A stretch of 64,000 bases of DNA from Microvirga brassicacearum (GTDB lineage Bacteria; Pseudomonadota; Alphaproteobacteria; Rhizobiales; Beijerinckiaceae), in the NCBI RefSeq assembly GCF_008757455.1, contig NZ_VCMV01000035.1, forward strand, positions 31,451 through 95,450, in the 5' to 3' direction. Of this stretch, positions 36,568 to 46,546 are shown piece by piece. The position numbers and the translations under genes were made by a program. The notes under the pieces are model-generated. The model made no database searches and was not told where the DNA came from. It saw only the letters and a program-made list of their open reading frames with translations. Position 1 is the first letter of the stretch. The number at the start of each line of letters is the position of its first letter.

Positions 36568-36793
36568 TGTTTTCCTCAATTCAATCCGGCGCGATGAAAC
36601 TTGTCCACTCGTGCTCTTCAGTTGACGCCAAACCGCCTCACCCGACGAAGCGATAGCGGTTGTTCAATTTTTTCGGTGGTTCGTGAGTGACGAGCCGGCT
36701 GCACGCGAGGCCACCAGGAGAGGGAAGGGTTTCACCTGCCGCTCTCACAATCAACTCGCGGGCATCTCTGGTGCCCCGGTTATGGGGCTACAA

Positions 36794-38143
36794 TCATTTG
36801 AGCGTCGATTTGATTCTGGTGGCCGCAGCTTGAAGCGCCTCTTTCGAGCTCACCTGGCCAGCAATTGCGCGAGCAACCTCGTCGGCCAGCACCTGTTGTG
36901 CAGCATTGGATTTCGGGCTGCGGATGCGCCACATCTCTCCTTCCGCAGCAAGCTCGTACGACTGCTGAAGGGTACGATAGACAGGTTCCAGCCACTTTTC
37001 ATCGGGCTTGCTTCCAAGTGTGGATTTCCGTGCCGGAAAGGACCCGAGCAATGAAGCGTTGATCTTCTCGCCTTCCTTGGATGATAGCCATTGGAGGAAG
37101 GCCCAGGACGCTGCCAGATTTTCTGTTTTGCTGCTGATTCCCGCATTCCAGACCCCGCGATGCGTACCAGCTCGATCCGTGCCAACGGGCATCACCTGGA
37201 TGCCGACTTCATCCTCTTTGAGCGTCGTCGAGTTTGCGTCGATCGCTGTCGCTTTGTACACACTTCCCCAGTTGAACATGACGGCGACTTTCCCCTGGCG
37301 GAAAGCCTGAAGTGCCTCAGAGTACCCATGTCCCAGAACACCCGGTGGACCGTATTTCGCTAGATCCTTGTGCATATCGAGAGCCTTGGCCCCGACTTCA
37401 TTGTTGAATGCCGGGGCTCCGGACTGGTCAAGCAGCTTGCCGCCGTTCGAATTCAGTATCGCTTGCCAGATCGTGGGCGTAAGAGAGTCGCGAACGAAGT
37501 AGGTGTCCACAGCCCAGGCGTCTTCCTTGCCGTCTCCGTTGGTATCCTGCACCAACGTTTTAGCCTGCGTAAAAAACTCGTTCCAGGTTAGTTTGGGCGT
37601 TGGTTCGGGAACGCCAGCCTTTTTGTACAACGTCCGATTATAGAACATGAGCAGCATGTTCGAGCGAACCGGCACCGCATATTGCATTCCCTTCCACTCG
37701 CCGGCCGCTAGCGGTGCTGCGTTGAAGTCCGCCCAGTCATAGTCTGCGCTCGTGATCGCAGCGACGTCTTTGTTCTTGAGGTCGGCAAGAGCCCCGATGG
37801 CTGCAAGCTGTGGCACCCAAGGGTCGTCAATAACGAGAACGTCGTACTCTGGGTCGGCATTAATCGCATCAAGCATCATCTTGGGTAACAGTTCCGCATA
37901 TGGAACCCCGTCGATAACGACCTTCACATTTGGAAACCGCTTATTGAACTCCGGCACTAACTGGGTTTGCCATGTGCTGGCAAAGGCCTCGTTCGCCATA
38001 ATCCTGATCTCGGCAGGGGCATTCGGACTGCCGAGGCCTTGCGCATGGAGAGTGGCGACAGGCGCCGTCACCAAGACGGCAGCGGCACTCACGCGAGCGA
38101 GCATGGATTGCCCGTGTTTCATATTTGCCTTCGATGGTTTCAC
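36794..38143 (-). CDS. ABC transporter sugar-binding protein, family 1
   Basis: A 449-aa periplasmic binding protein. The start is a GTG at 38143 with GGGAGAG a few bases upstream, followed by a signal peptide to about residue 35 (ending ATLHAQ). The mature protein has typical family-1 features (DVLVIDDPWVPQLAAIGALADL; MQYAVPVRSNMLLMFYN; a segment DTNGDGKEDAW resembling a calcium-binding loop). First gene of the long leftward operon; a 226-bp gap after it may allow separate mRNA processing so that the binding protein is in excess. Confidence 0.9.
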   Translation of the reverse strand: MKPSKANMKHGQSMLARVSAAAVLVTAPVATLHAQGLGSPNAPAEIRIMANEAFASTWQTQLVPEFNKRFPNVKVVIDGVPYAELLPKMMLDAINADPEYDVLVIDDPWVPQLAAIGALADLKNKDVAAITSADYDWADFNAAPLAAGEWKGMQYAVPVRSNMLLMFYNRTLYKKAGVPEPTPKLTWNEFFTQAKTLVQDTNGDGKEDAWAVDTYFVRDSLTPTIWQAILNSNGGKLLDQSGAPAFNNEVGAKALDMHKDLAKYGPPGVLGHGYSEALQAFRQGKVAVMFNWGSVYKATAIDANSTTLKEDEVGIQVMPVGTDRAGTHRGVWNAGISSKTENLAASWAFLQWLSSKEGEKINASLLGSFPARKSTLGSKPDEKWLEPVYRTLQQSYELAAEGEMWRIRSPKSNAAQQVLADEVARAIAGQVSSKEALQAAATRIKSTLK

Positions 38144-38160
38144 AAATCTCTCCCTTGCAC

Positions 38161-38179
38161 ATTCTATATTATATAGAAT
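38161..38179. promoter_or_regulatory. Perfect 19-bp palindrome, candidate GntR operator
   Basis: ATTCTATATTATATAGAAT has perfect 9-base arms around one central base. It starts 18 bp upstream of the binding-protein start codon, inside or next to the -10 region. A site here would block the whole operon; the FCD-type GntR regulator encoded at 30731-31393 in the same operon is the obvious candidate. Confidence 0.65.
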
Positions 38180-38207
38180 ATTTCCCGGGGAATGAGTCCT
38201 CTGTCAA
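38180..38207 (-). promoter_or_regulatory. Promoter of the 38143-28115 operon
   Basis: On the minus strand TTGACA (38202-38207) is followed after 18 bp by AAATAT, running into the AT-rich palindrome at 38161-38179. This gives a leader of only some 20-30 bases before the GTG start. The exact -10 is ambiguous because the palindrome itself contains TATAAT on this strand. Confidence 0.5.
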
Positions 38208-38406
38208 GCGCCGATTTCTCGGCCCGCCGCAAATTTTCAGAGTTTTTGGCTACCGTGGCTCGTCAACGGTGCGCAAAGCGGCAGCCCTTGCGCCAACGCA
38301 AACCGCGCTGCGACAGGACAGGACACGATGGACGGGAGTCCGTTCGCGGACGCTAAGGGCGGCGAAATCCGCGCGATGCGAGGCCGGCGCCGCAGGGCCG
38401 GATCCG

Positions 38407-39771
38407 TCAGAGCTGACCACCGTCGCCCCATCGATCAAGCAATGCGCTATAGGCGACGTCCTGATAGCGGGACAGCAGAAAGGCCGGCGCGTAGGCGGGC
38501 AACGCGGCCCCTGTGATATGGCGGGCGATGAGCTCCCCGCCTGCGCACGACGCCATCACACCGAAGCCTGAGAACGCGCACGAGATGTAGGCGCCCTCAA
38601 CCGCAACGGGCCCGATCAGCGGCCGGTTCTCTTGCGTCCTCATGTAGTAACCGCCGTCTATGTAGGGCCGCGGCGTCTTCCCGTTGTAGGCCTTGAGCGC
38701 CGGCACCATCGTCGACATGCCTCGAAGCGCGATCTCAGCGTAATGGGCCGGCTCGGGCAGCGGGAAGATCGGATCGACCGCATCGCCATGGTGGTTGAAG
38801 AGGATGAGCGTTGCCGATGCCCCATCAGGTCGCCCATGCACGCCCTCGGGAAATGTCCCAAGGAGCCATTGCGCCTCCTCATCCTCAGCGAGCGCGGCGT
38901 GTTCCTCATCGCTCCAGGGTAGATGCTGCTCGTCGAGCCAGATCAACATCGGCGCGTTGCGCGGTAGGGCGCCAAGCGTGTCTGAGAAACTGACCTTGTA
39001 GTGACGCTCGGCTCTGATCGGGAGATCGACGCCGATCATGCGCGCCATCTCGGCTTGCATGGGTCCCCCGGCGAGCACGACATGCGTCGCCGGGAGCGTC
39101 TGGTGTTCGTCCTGCTGTTCGACGTGAACCGCACGAACACGGCCGCCGGCCGTGTCGATGCCGACGACCCGGCCTCTCATGACTTGCACGCCCCGCGCGC
39201 GTGCCGCTTCCAGCATCACCATTCCGAGCTGCTGGGCGCTGAGCCAGCCGGCGCGCCGGGCGTGCACGACCGCGACCGTCTCCGGCGCCAGATAGGGAAA
39301 CTGCCGGCGGATCAAGCTCGCATCGGTGATGACGTCTGCGCCCGTCAACGTGCTATCGAAATCGCGTTCGGACGACGGCGTATAGGCACTCTGCGCCGTA
39401 TCGTGAAACCTGGCGGGGCCTCCGCCATTCGCCTCGGCCGCTTTCGCCATGGTCTCAAGAAAAGGAATCTTGCTCGCATCGGCGGTCGCGAACACGTAGC
39501 CACGACGATTGAGATTGATGCGGTTGCCGGTCGCACGCGCGATTCCCTCAATGAGATCGAGGCTGCGGTTCATGAACGCGGTCATGGCCCAATCGGGGCC
39601 GGGCCACCAATTGCGGTAGGCTTCGGTCGACTTATCCGACGTAAGTGAGAGGGGATTGCCCTCGTCGACCAACACTACATGGTCGAGACCATGTTCGACG
39701 GCAAGACTATAGGCCGCTGCCACGCCGGCGATGCCGGCGCCGCAGATGACAACTTTCGACGAATGGGACAT
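38407..39771 (-). CDS. FAD-dependent oxidoreductase, DAO family
   Basis: A 454-aa flavoprotein of the D-amino-acid oxidase/sarcosine oxidase beta family. The dinucleotide fold starts VVICGAGIAGVAAAYSLA (near residue 7), and the C-terminal FAD segment is near AYISCAFSGFGVMASCAGGE. No signal peptide. The start at 39771 (MSHSSK) has GAGG upstream; an in-frame start nine codons earlier is less likely. It stands alone, with no regulator or transporter beside it, so the amine substrate cannot be guessed. Confidence 0.85.
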   Translation of the reverse strand: MSHSSKVVICGAGIAGVAAAYSLAVEHGLDHVVLVDEGNPLSLTSDKSTEAYRNWWPGPDWAMTAFMNRSLDLIEGIARATGNRINLNRRGYVFATADASKIPFLETMAKAAEANGGGPARFHDTAQSAYTPSSERDFDSTLTGADVITDASLIRRQFPYLAPETVAVVHARRAGWLSAQQLGMVMLEAARARGVQVMRGRVVGIDTAGGRVRAVHVEQQDEHQTLPATHVVLAGGPMQAEMARMIGVDLPIRAERHYKVSFSDTLGALPRNAPMLIWLDEQHLPWSDEEHAALAEDEEAQWLLGTFPEGVHGRPDGASATLILFNHHGDAVDPIFPLPEPAHYAEIALRGMSTMVPALKAYNGKTPRPYIDGGYYMRTQENRPLIGPVAVEGAYISCAFSGFGVMASCAGGELIARHITGAALPAYAPAFLLSRYQDVAYSALLDRWGDGGQL

Positions 39772-40042
39772 TGCGGCCTCATGGATCAAGCCGCTCACCG
39801 CAGCCCTGAGAACGCCCTCATATACCAGACAGAGCGGAAGGCTGCTGTTCTTTTTAGGAAGAGGGTCCGAGGGTCGCGTTGTCAGGAAAATCGGGAGCGA
39901 TTTCTAGTGCGTGAGGTCCGATCCAGGGAGGCCGTCCACCTTGAAATCATAAACGGGACGCGAGGAACGCAACACGGGGAAACGAGCGCTGTCATGGACT
40001 TGAACCCAGCGACGGACGGATGCGTCTCTCGTGATCGGGTTT

Positions 40043-40549
40043 CTATCTCGCTTTTTGGCGGAGCGACTCGAACCGCGCGAGCTGGTCCGCCTTCAGCGTG
40101 TGATCCTTATTGTAGCCGACGTAAATCGTGAACATCACCCCACCTTCTTCGTTGATGAAGCGCAACGAACAGGAGCGTGTGCCGAAATACGGTCGGTCAA
40201 CGAAGTAAATGTATCTGCAGCGGTCCATCCGTAGATGGCCGCCGATCGGGCTGTCGCCATGCACATTGAAATAGCCATGGCCGAATTCTCCGGGAGAAAT
40301 GGCGCCTTCGCACTCGAAGAAGCCATCGGCGGTGTACACCACGAACGTGATTTGACCCCAACTCGTCAGATCACCCCAGATCTCCTCGAACAAGCTGCCT
40401 GCGACGCGGGACGCAACGTCGGAAGACAGGCAGTCGAGGACCGCCTGCATCGACACGTCGCGCTTTTCCGCGATCATCTCGAGAACGCCATCCGGCTGTT
40501 CGGCAAGGTCCTGTCGGATCAGGTCGCCCATCTTGTTCGTCAACGGCAC
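40043..40549 (-). CDS. hutX: HutX/HuvX-like intracellular heme carrier protein
   Basis: A 168-aa cytoplasmic protein of the HutX heme-utilisation carrier family. Characteristic segments are GDLTSWGQITFVVYTADG, FGHGYFNVHGDSPIGGHL and GGVMFTIYVGYNKDHTLK. HutX-type proteins bind heme and pass it to a degrading enzyme. It diverges from the siderophore receptor gene across a 292-bp region holding an Irr-type box. The start is uncertain: GTG at 40549, TTG at 40543 and ATG at 40531 are all possible, with GGAG best spaced for the TTG. No heme oxygenase or heme ABC transporter is in the window. Confidence 0.85.
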   Translation of the reverse strand: MPLTNKMGDLIRQDLAEQPDGVLEMIAEKRDVSMQAVLDCLSSDVASRVAGSLFEEIWGDLTSWGQITFVVYTADGFFECEGAISPGEFGHGYFNVHGDSPIGGHLRMDRCRYIYFVDRPYFGTRSCSLRFINEEGGVMFTIYVGYNKDHTLKADQLARFESLRQKAR

Positions 40550-40726
40550 GCTCCGTCTTGAAATGGCAAGTGTTGAAGGATTTTGGCGACGGTTCCGTTA
40601 CGAATATTCGTGACTTTCGCAGAGCACAGAAGGATCGCCGGCGCTTGCGGGTGGTCCTCTAAGCTGAAAAGCGCCAGTGGTCAAGCAATGACCTGAGAGT
40701 TTTGCGGGTAAATCTTACGATGAAAA

Positions 40727-40743
40727 AATAGAAACCTTCTAAA
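40727..40743. promoter_or_regulatory. Iron control element (Irr box)-like site
   Basis: AATAGAAACCTTCTAAA matches the alphaproteobacterial iron control element TTTAGAA-N3-TTCTAAA at 12 of 14 specified positions, with the second half perfect. It lies between divergent hutX and the TonB-dependent receptor gene, just upstream of the receptor's -35 box. It implies control by Irr, the heme/iron-responsive Fur-family regulator of Rhizobiales. Confidence 0.7.
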
Positions 40744-40750
40744 GTGCAGT

Positions 40751-40779
40751 TTTACATTGAACTAGTTAAAAACTAGAAC
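40751..40779 (+). promoter_or_regulatory. Promoter of the siderophore-uptake operon, with inverted repeat
   Basis: TTTACA (40751-40756) and TAGAAC (40774-40779) are 17 bp apart, forming a plausible sigma-70 promoter 62 bases before the receptor GTG. The spacer contains the inverted repeat CTAGTT-AAA-AACTAG (40762-40776), a possible additional regulator site. Confidence 0.5.
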
Positions 40780-40841
40780 GTTTGACTTTCCTTTACATGC
40801 TCTGCTAGGCGCACGTCATCGCTCGTTTTTGGGGTTGCGTC

Positions 40842-42932
40842 GTGAAATTTTCGCTCGCTCTGCTGGCATCATCCGCTCTGGTTCTCGTTTCAAATGACGC
40901 TCTTGCGCAGTCGAGCAGGACACGCACCATCGAGCTGGAGGAAATCGCCGTTCAAGCCCCGGGCGGGGAGCAAGGGCGCGCGATCACGGCGAACGGTTAT
41001 GTCGCCACCTCCGGCCGCAGCGCCACCAAGACCGACACCCCGTTGCTCGAGACGCCGCAGTCGGTCTCGACCGTCACGCAGGAGCAACTCGAGGATCGCA
41101 AACCTCAGACGCTTCTCGACGCGGTGGCCTATACGCCCGGAATTCGCACGGGCGGCTACGGCTTCGATCCGCGTTACGATGCGTTCTCGATCCGCGGCGT
41201 CGATGTCACCTACACCGGGGTGTTCCGCGACGGATTGCGGCAGGTCAACAGCCCCAACGGCCTGTTCCGGCTCGAACCTTATGGATTGGAAGCAATCACT
41301 ATTCTCAGGGGGCCGGCGGCTTCCATCTATGGCGCGAGCAGCACTGGCGGTATCGTCGACCTAATCTCCAAACGGCCGACGAAAATCCCGTTCAGGGAAG
41401 TCGAAGTGCAGACCGGGTCTTTCGGGCGCATTCAAGGCAATTTCGATTTGTCCGGCCCGGTGACGGCGGACAATACCTTGCTGTTCCGACTGACGGGTCT
41501 CGTGCGCGAAGCTGGGACCGAGATCAAGGCCGTCAAGGACGACCGGATATTCATCGCTCCGGCCTTCACATGGCAGCCTACCGATGCGACCCGCCTGACG
41601 GTCCTCGGCGAGTACATGGATTCGACGACAGGTGGCACCGCCGCGTACGTGAACGATTACGGTCCTTACGTCGACCGCCAGGGCAACATCACCTTTAAGT
41701 CGACCGGCGCTACCAAAGTGTTCGCAGGCGACAAGCGCTACAACGACTTCCGGCAGAAGCAAGGGCGGATCGGCTACGAATTCGAACATCGCTTCAACGA
41801 GATGTTCACGCTGCGCCAGAACGCGCGGTTCTCTGCGCTCGGCACCAACCAGGAATATGTCTCTGTGGGGGATGCCGGCCTCGTCCGGGAGAACAACTGG
41901 GGCCTCGTCACCGACACAAACCTCGAAACCCGACTGCGTACGGGGACAGTCGACCACACCATCCTCACCGGACTGGACGTGAGCCGTCTGAGCTATCGCT
42001 CGAAGGAAGGTTTTGGCGGCGTTCCGATCGGGATTGATCCGTCCCTCCTCTATTCGTCGCGCCAGACGCAGACGTTGACGGGAGTCTACATTCAGGACCA
42101 GCTCAAGTGGCAGAACTGGCGCCTGACGCTTGGCGGCCGCCACGATTGGCTCACCAGCAGCTTCAAGAGCGGCGGAGCACAGTACGATCGGAACGACAAG
42201 AGGTTCACGGGTCGCGCTGCCTTGGGCTATGTCACCGATTTCGGGCTGGCGCCTTATGTGAGCTACGGCACCTCCTTCACGCCGAACCCTGGCACAGTTC
42301 TCACTGGCGGCGTCGCTGAACCGACAACCGGCGAGCAGATCGAACTCGGGGTCAAATATGACCTGCCGGGCACCAACGCATCGCTCCGCGCCGCTATCTT
42401 TGATTTGCGTCAGGACAACGCGGTGGTCTATGAGGTCGTCGATGGCTTGAACCGGCAGGTGCAGCTCGACCTGCGGTCGCAGGGCTTCGAGATCGAGGGC
42501 GTCGCATCGCTGAACGATGGCCTCAACGTCCAGGCATCCTACTCCTACAACGACGCGCGCATCTTGAAACTGACGCCGGAGACGGAAGGCAACCGGCTGA
42601 CGAGCGTGCCTTACCACATGGCCTCGTTCTGGCTCGACTACACCGTTCAGGAAGGACCAGCAAAAGGGCTCGGCCTCGCTGGCGGCATGCGCTATGTCGG
42701 CTCCAGCCTCGGCGACAATCTCAACCGCGCCATCCTCGACAATGAGCCGCGCACCTACCTCGATGCGGCGCTCCGCTACGACCTTGAGAACCTCAATCCC
42801 CGCTTGAAGGGCATGCGCGTTCAGGTGAACGCAACGAACCTGCTCGACGAAGTCAGCCAGGTTTGCACGTCCGGGTATTGCTACTTCGACGAAGGCCGAA
42901 AGGTCATCGCCAGCCTGCGGTACCGCTGGTGA
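40842..42932 (+). CDS. TonB-dependent siderophore receptor
   Basis: A 696-aa outer-membrane receptor. Residues 1-23 form a signal peptide (ending DALAQ); a TonB-box-like segment [10 protein letters not shown] follows at about residue 30; the plug domain covers roughly 60-170 ([40 protein letters not shown]), and the remaining barrel ends in the aromatic YRW expected of outer-membrane proteins. The pattern is that of the ferrichrome/hydroxamate receptor family. Start at GTG, with GGGG upstream. Head of the iron operon, downstream of an Irr-type box. The next gene starts inside its stop codon. Confidence 0.93.
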   Translation: MKFSLALLASSALVLVSNDALAQSSRTRTIELEEIAVQAPGGEQGRAITANGYVATSGRSATKTDTPLLETPQSVSTVTQEQLEDRKPQTLLDAVAYTPGIRTGGYGFDPRYDAFSIRGVDVTYTGVFRDGLRQVNSPNGLFRLEPYGLEAITILRGPAASIYGASSTGGIVDLISKRPTKIPFREVEVQTGSFGRIQGNFDLSGPVTADNTLLFRLTGLVREAGTEIKAVKDDRIFIAPAFTWQPTDATRLTVLGEYMDSTTGGTAAYVNDYGPYVDRQGNITFKSTGATKVFAGDKRYNDFRQKQGRIGYEFEHRFNEMFTLRQNARFSALGTNQEYVSVGDAGLVRENNWGLVTDTNLETRLRTGTVDHTILTGLDVSRLSYRSKEGFGGVPIGIDPSLLYSSRQTQTLTGVYIQDQLKWQNWRLTLGGRHDWLTSSFKSGGAQYDRNDKRFTGRAALGYVTDFGLAPYVSYGTSFTPNPGTVLTGGVAEPTTGEQIELGVKYDLPGTNASLRAAIFDLRQDNAVVYEVVDGLNRQVQLDLRSQGFEIEGVASLNDGLNVQASYSYNDARILKLTPETEGNRLTSVPYHMASFWLDYTVQEGPAKGLGLAGGMRYVGSSLGDNLNRAILDNEPRTYLDAALRYDLENLNPRLKGMRVQVNATNLLDEVSQVCTSGYCYFDEGRKVIASLRYRW

Positions 42933-44212
42933 CAAGAACAATCGCGAAAGCCCCGGTCACGCAGGGCTCCGGTTATCCCACCATGGTGGTCTTGGCCATA
43001 GGTGGGTTGTATGTGGGCCAAAGCATTATCAGCGGAGTGACATTCGGCGCCCTCCCGAGCGTGCTGCGCGACCAGGGTCTTCCACTCGACCAGATCGGCC
43101 TCACCTATCTGGCGGTTCTGCCATGGGTGCTGAAGTTTCTATGGGCGCCGGCACTGGAACGTTACCGCCTGCCGCGCACGGGCGCGAGCCGATCCCGCTC
43201 AATCGTCCTCGTCGGAGGGCTCATTTCGGCGATCGGCCTCGTCGCTGCGGGGCTGATCGGCCCGACGCACTTCGTGCCGCTCATGGCGGTGCTCATGGTG
43301 ATTGCCTTCGCGACTGCCACCGTCGACATCGCCTGCGACGGTCATGCGGTGGAGAGCCTGTCAGAGCGCCATCATGGCTGGGGAAATGCCGCCCAGGTCG
43401 GGGGCGCCTATCTCGGCGCGGCGATCGGCTCGGGACTATTCCTCCTGCTCGTCGCAGGCACCGACTGGACCTACGCCATGATAGTCATGGCAATCCTGCT
43501 GGTGCTGCTGGGGCTACCCTTCGTCCTGTCGCCTGTGCGGATTCCGGCCGGCGCGCGCACACATCAACCTTCGCTCCGCAGCGCGCTTGGCCGCGCAGAT
43601 ATGCGCAAGGGCCTCGCGCTCGCGGCCATCTACGCGGTCACCCAAAAGTGGGCCATGAGCATGCTCGGACCCTTCCTGGTCGATTCGGGTCTGGACCTCG
43701 CGTCGCTCGGCATCGTCAACGGGATCGGCGGCATGATTGTCGGCTTTGCCTTTGCGCTTCTCGGCGGCGCACTCGTGCGCCTTTGGGGCGCGCGGTCGGT
43801 CATGCTCCTTGCACTTGTGCTGCAAGCCGCCGCCCTGTCCGGCCTTGCGGCTGCGGCATGGGCGGGCGAGGCACCCCGACTGCTCCTGCTGGGCCTGGCG
43901 CTTGCAAGCTCCTCCGGCATCATGGCGCTCGGCTTCGTCGCGTTATACGCGCAGTTCATGGCGCTTTCGGACCCTCGTCAGGCCGGGATCGATTTCACGC
44001 TCCTGCAATGCATGGACGCACTTGTCAGCATGGCAGGCGGAATCGGCTCGGGTTGGCTCTCGCAGCATTTCGGGTACGGCGCCTGCTTCGGGGTTGCCGC
44101 CGCTCTCGCCATGGCCGCTGTTCCTGCCGTCATCCGGCTCACGCGCGCGGATCGAACAAGCGGGAAGATCGAAGGCGAGTTCGTTCGGCAGGCGGGAGCC
44201 TCGTCACCATGA
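42929..44212 (+). CDS. MFS siderophore permease, RhtX/FptX-like
   Basis: A 427-aa inner-membrane major facilitator with about 12 hydrophobic segments and the opening [20 protein letters not shown]. RhtX/FptX proteins move intact siderophores from periplasm to cytoplasm without an ABC transporter; the AmpG group is the alternative. The GTG at 42929 overlaps the receptor stop (GTGA), so the start was moved from the longer open frame. The operon position after the receptor and before a FhuF-type reductase makes the siderophore role strong. Confidence 0.87.
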   Translation: MTRTIAKAPVTQGSGYPTMVVLAIGGLYVGQSIISGVTFGALPSVLRDQGLPLDQIGLTYLAVLPWVLKFLWAPALERYRLPRTGASRSRSIVLVGGLISAIGLVAAGLIGPTHFVPLMAVLMVIAFATATVDIACDGHAVESLSERHHGWGNAAQVGGAYLGAAIGSGLFLLLVAGTDWTYAMIVMAILLVLLGLPFVLSPVRIPAGARTHQPSLRSALGRADMRKGLALAAIYAVTQKWAMSMLGPFLVDSGLDLASLGIVNGIGGMIVGFAFALLGGALVRLWGARSVMLLALVLQAAALSGLAAAAWAGEAPRLLLLGLALASSSGIMALGFVALYAQFMALSDPRQAGIDFTLLQCMDALVSMAGGIGSGWLSQHFGYGACFGVAAALAMAAVPAVIRLTRADRTSGKIEGEFVRQAGASSP

Positions 44213-44958
44213 TATCCTCGCTCGCACCCTGCTTCACCGGCGCCTTCCTCTGGTACAAGGACGGCCTTGCGCTTGCGAGCGAACACGGCTCTTCAATTCG
44301 AGGATCCGACCTGCTCGACGGCCGCGTGACGAGCGAATTGATGAGCCGCTACGCGGCGACTTATCCTGGCGGCGATCGCCGAGCACTCGTCTCCATGTGG
44401 ACGCAGTGGCATTTCGGTGCCCTTGTCATCCCCACGACCGCGGCCGCAACGCTGCTTGATCGCAACCTGCCGGTTGAACTGGATCGCGTCGGTATCGCGC
44501 TCCATCATGATGGACGCACGGCTTCGATTGTTCTGCCCGATGGTGGCGAGGCCTGCCGCCTCTCCGTCGCGGATCGATTCGCGCGCCTCTTCGACGGCCA
44601 TATCGATCCCCTGATTGAGCACTTTGCGCATCATTTTGGCATGTCCAAACGCCTCCTTTGGACCAACGCCGCAACGGTTTTCGAGTGGACTCTCCAGCAA
44701 GCTGCGGCGTTCGACAATGCCAGCCCGGTGGCTCTCGCCGAGGGTCGCGCTCTGTTGGAAAGCCAGTTCCAGGGATGCGGCAGACGCAATCCGATGCAAG
44801 GCGCGGTGCAATGGCATCAACGCGATGAGCAGGCGGTGCGACGGCGAAAGGTTTGCTGCCTGCGCTACCTGCTGCCGGGGATGGAGGATTGCGGCGATCT
44901 CTGCCCGCTCCCGCAAGAAGCACTCCAGCGGACAAAGAAACATGAGGTTTGTAAATGA
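44209..44958 (+). CDS. fhuF: Siderophore-iron reductase FhuF family
   Basis: A 249-aa cytoplasmic protein ending with the FhuF iron-sulfur motif: C216-C217 in [11 protein letters not shown], then C228 and C232 in DCGDLCPL, which ligate a [2Fe-2S] cluster. FhuF proteins reduce ferric siderophores to release iron after import. The ATG overlaps the permease stop (ATGA), and GGGAG lies upstream. With the receptor and MFS permease this completes a path from outer membrane to iron release. Confidence 0.88.
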   Translation: MISSLAPCFTGAFLWYKDGLALASEHGSSIRGSDLLDGRVTSELMSRYAATYPGGDRRALVSMWTQWHFGALVIPTTAAATLLDRNLPVELDRVGIALHHDGRTASIVLPDGGEACRLSVADRFARLFDGHIDPLIEHFAHHFGMSKRLLWTNAATVFEWTLQQAAAFDNASPVALAEGRALLESQFQGCGRRNPMQGAVQWHQRDEQAVRRRKVCCLRYLLPGMEDCGDLCPLPQEALQRTKKHEVCK

Positions 44959-45389
44959 AAGATGCTCTGAACAAATTATGGTTCGTTGCAGTGATTGGCG
45001 CGACCATCACAGCCGCCCTTCCGACGTCCGCGCAGGAAACCCGCATCCGGCTTGAGCTCAACAAGCTCGAGGCCGCAGGCGAAAACTGTCGCGCCTATTT
45101 CCTCATCGACAATCGGGGAGCGGAAAGCTGGCGTTCCCTGAAGCTTGATCTGTTTGCGCTCGACACCGATGGCGTCGCAGCGAAGCGCCTCGCTGTTGAG
45201 GTCGGACCAATCTCCGAGAAGAAGACGCATATCAAAGTGTTCGATTTCGCGGGGCTCGCATGTCCCCGCTTCGGGCGCATCCTGCTCAACGAAGTGATGG
45301 CATGCGAGAGCGGTACCAATTCTCGCGAGGAGTGCCTGGCGATGATCGAAACGGCTTCCAAGGTCGCCGCCGTTCCGCTCGAAAAGTGA
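44955..45389 (+). CDS. Small secreted protein upstream of exbB
   Basis: A 144-aa protein with a signal peptide (residues 1-26, ending LPTSAQ) and a mature domain of about 118 aa containing NCRAYFLIDNRGAE and FDFAGLACPRFGRILLNEVM. Alphaproteobacterial TonB operons often carry such a gene before exbB, but I know no assigned function. It overlaps fhuF by 4 bp and precedes exbB by 9 bp. A periplasmic accessory role in TonB energisation is an inference from position. Four cysteines in the mature part could form disulphides. Confidence 0.8.
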   Translation: MKDALNKLWFVAVIGATITAALPTSAQETRIRLELNKLEAAGENCRAYFLIDNRGAESWRSLKLDLFALDTDGVAAKRLAVEVGPISEKKTHIKVFDFAGLACPRFGRILLNEVMACESGTNSREECLAMIETASKVAAVPLEK

Positions 45390-45398
45390 GGCAAAGCC

Positions 45399-46099
<701 letters not shown>

Positions 46100-46100
<1 letters not shown>

Positions 46101-46546
46101 TGGGCGTGGGACCAATCCGCTCTGGCGAGCCTGACGACGAGTTCGGCGGCGCGCCTCTGTCCGAGATCAACGTCACGCCCATGGTGGACGTCATGCTGGT
46201 GCTGCTCATCATATTCATGGTGGCGGCCCCGCTCATGATGGTCGGCGTACCGGTGCAGTTGCCGAAGACCGCGGCGGCAAAAATCGCGCAACCGAAACAG
46301 CCAGTGGTCATCAGCATTGACGAGAGCGGCGAGCCTTACCTCGGCAAGGAGCACCTAGCCCAAAACACGATCCTGCCGCGTCTCAAGGAGCTCGCCGTCC
46401 AGGATCCGACCCAGATCGTGCTCGTGCGCGGCGATCGCAGCGTTCCGTATGGCCGTGTCATCGAGATCATGGGCCAGGTCAGCGCGGCAGGCTTCAGCAA
46501 GGTCTCGCTGATCGCGCAGGCGCCGGGTGGAAATTCGGCGCCGTGA
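46100..46546 (+). CDS. exbD: TonB-system energizer ExbD
   Basis: A 148-aa ExbD/TolR-family protein with one transmembrane helix at about residues 25-50 carrying the essential aspartate (TPMVDVMLVLLIIFMVAAPL), and a periplasmic domain after it. Conserved SEINVTPMVD precedes the helix. Overlaps the tonB GTG by 4 bp. Confidence 0.94.

Noticed and set aside
36631-36661. Hairpin AACCGC...GCGGTT followed by a T-rich run
   Set aside because: The T-run is on the plus strand while all genes here are on the minus strand, and the stem is only 6 bp with a 19-base loop.
39965-40035. tRNA T-arm-like string GGGTTCAAGTCC on the minus strand
   Set aside because: The flanking bases do not form the 5-bp T stem, and no acceptor, D or anticodon arm can be folded around it.
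41361-42941. 526-codon open frame on the minus strand across the TonB-dependent receptor
   Set aside because: The plus-strand receptor has signal peptide, plug and barrel features; the antisense frame shows no recognisable motif.
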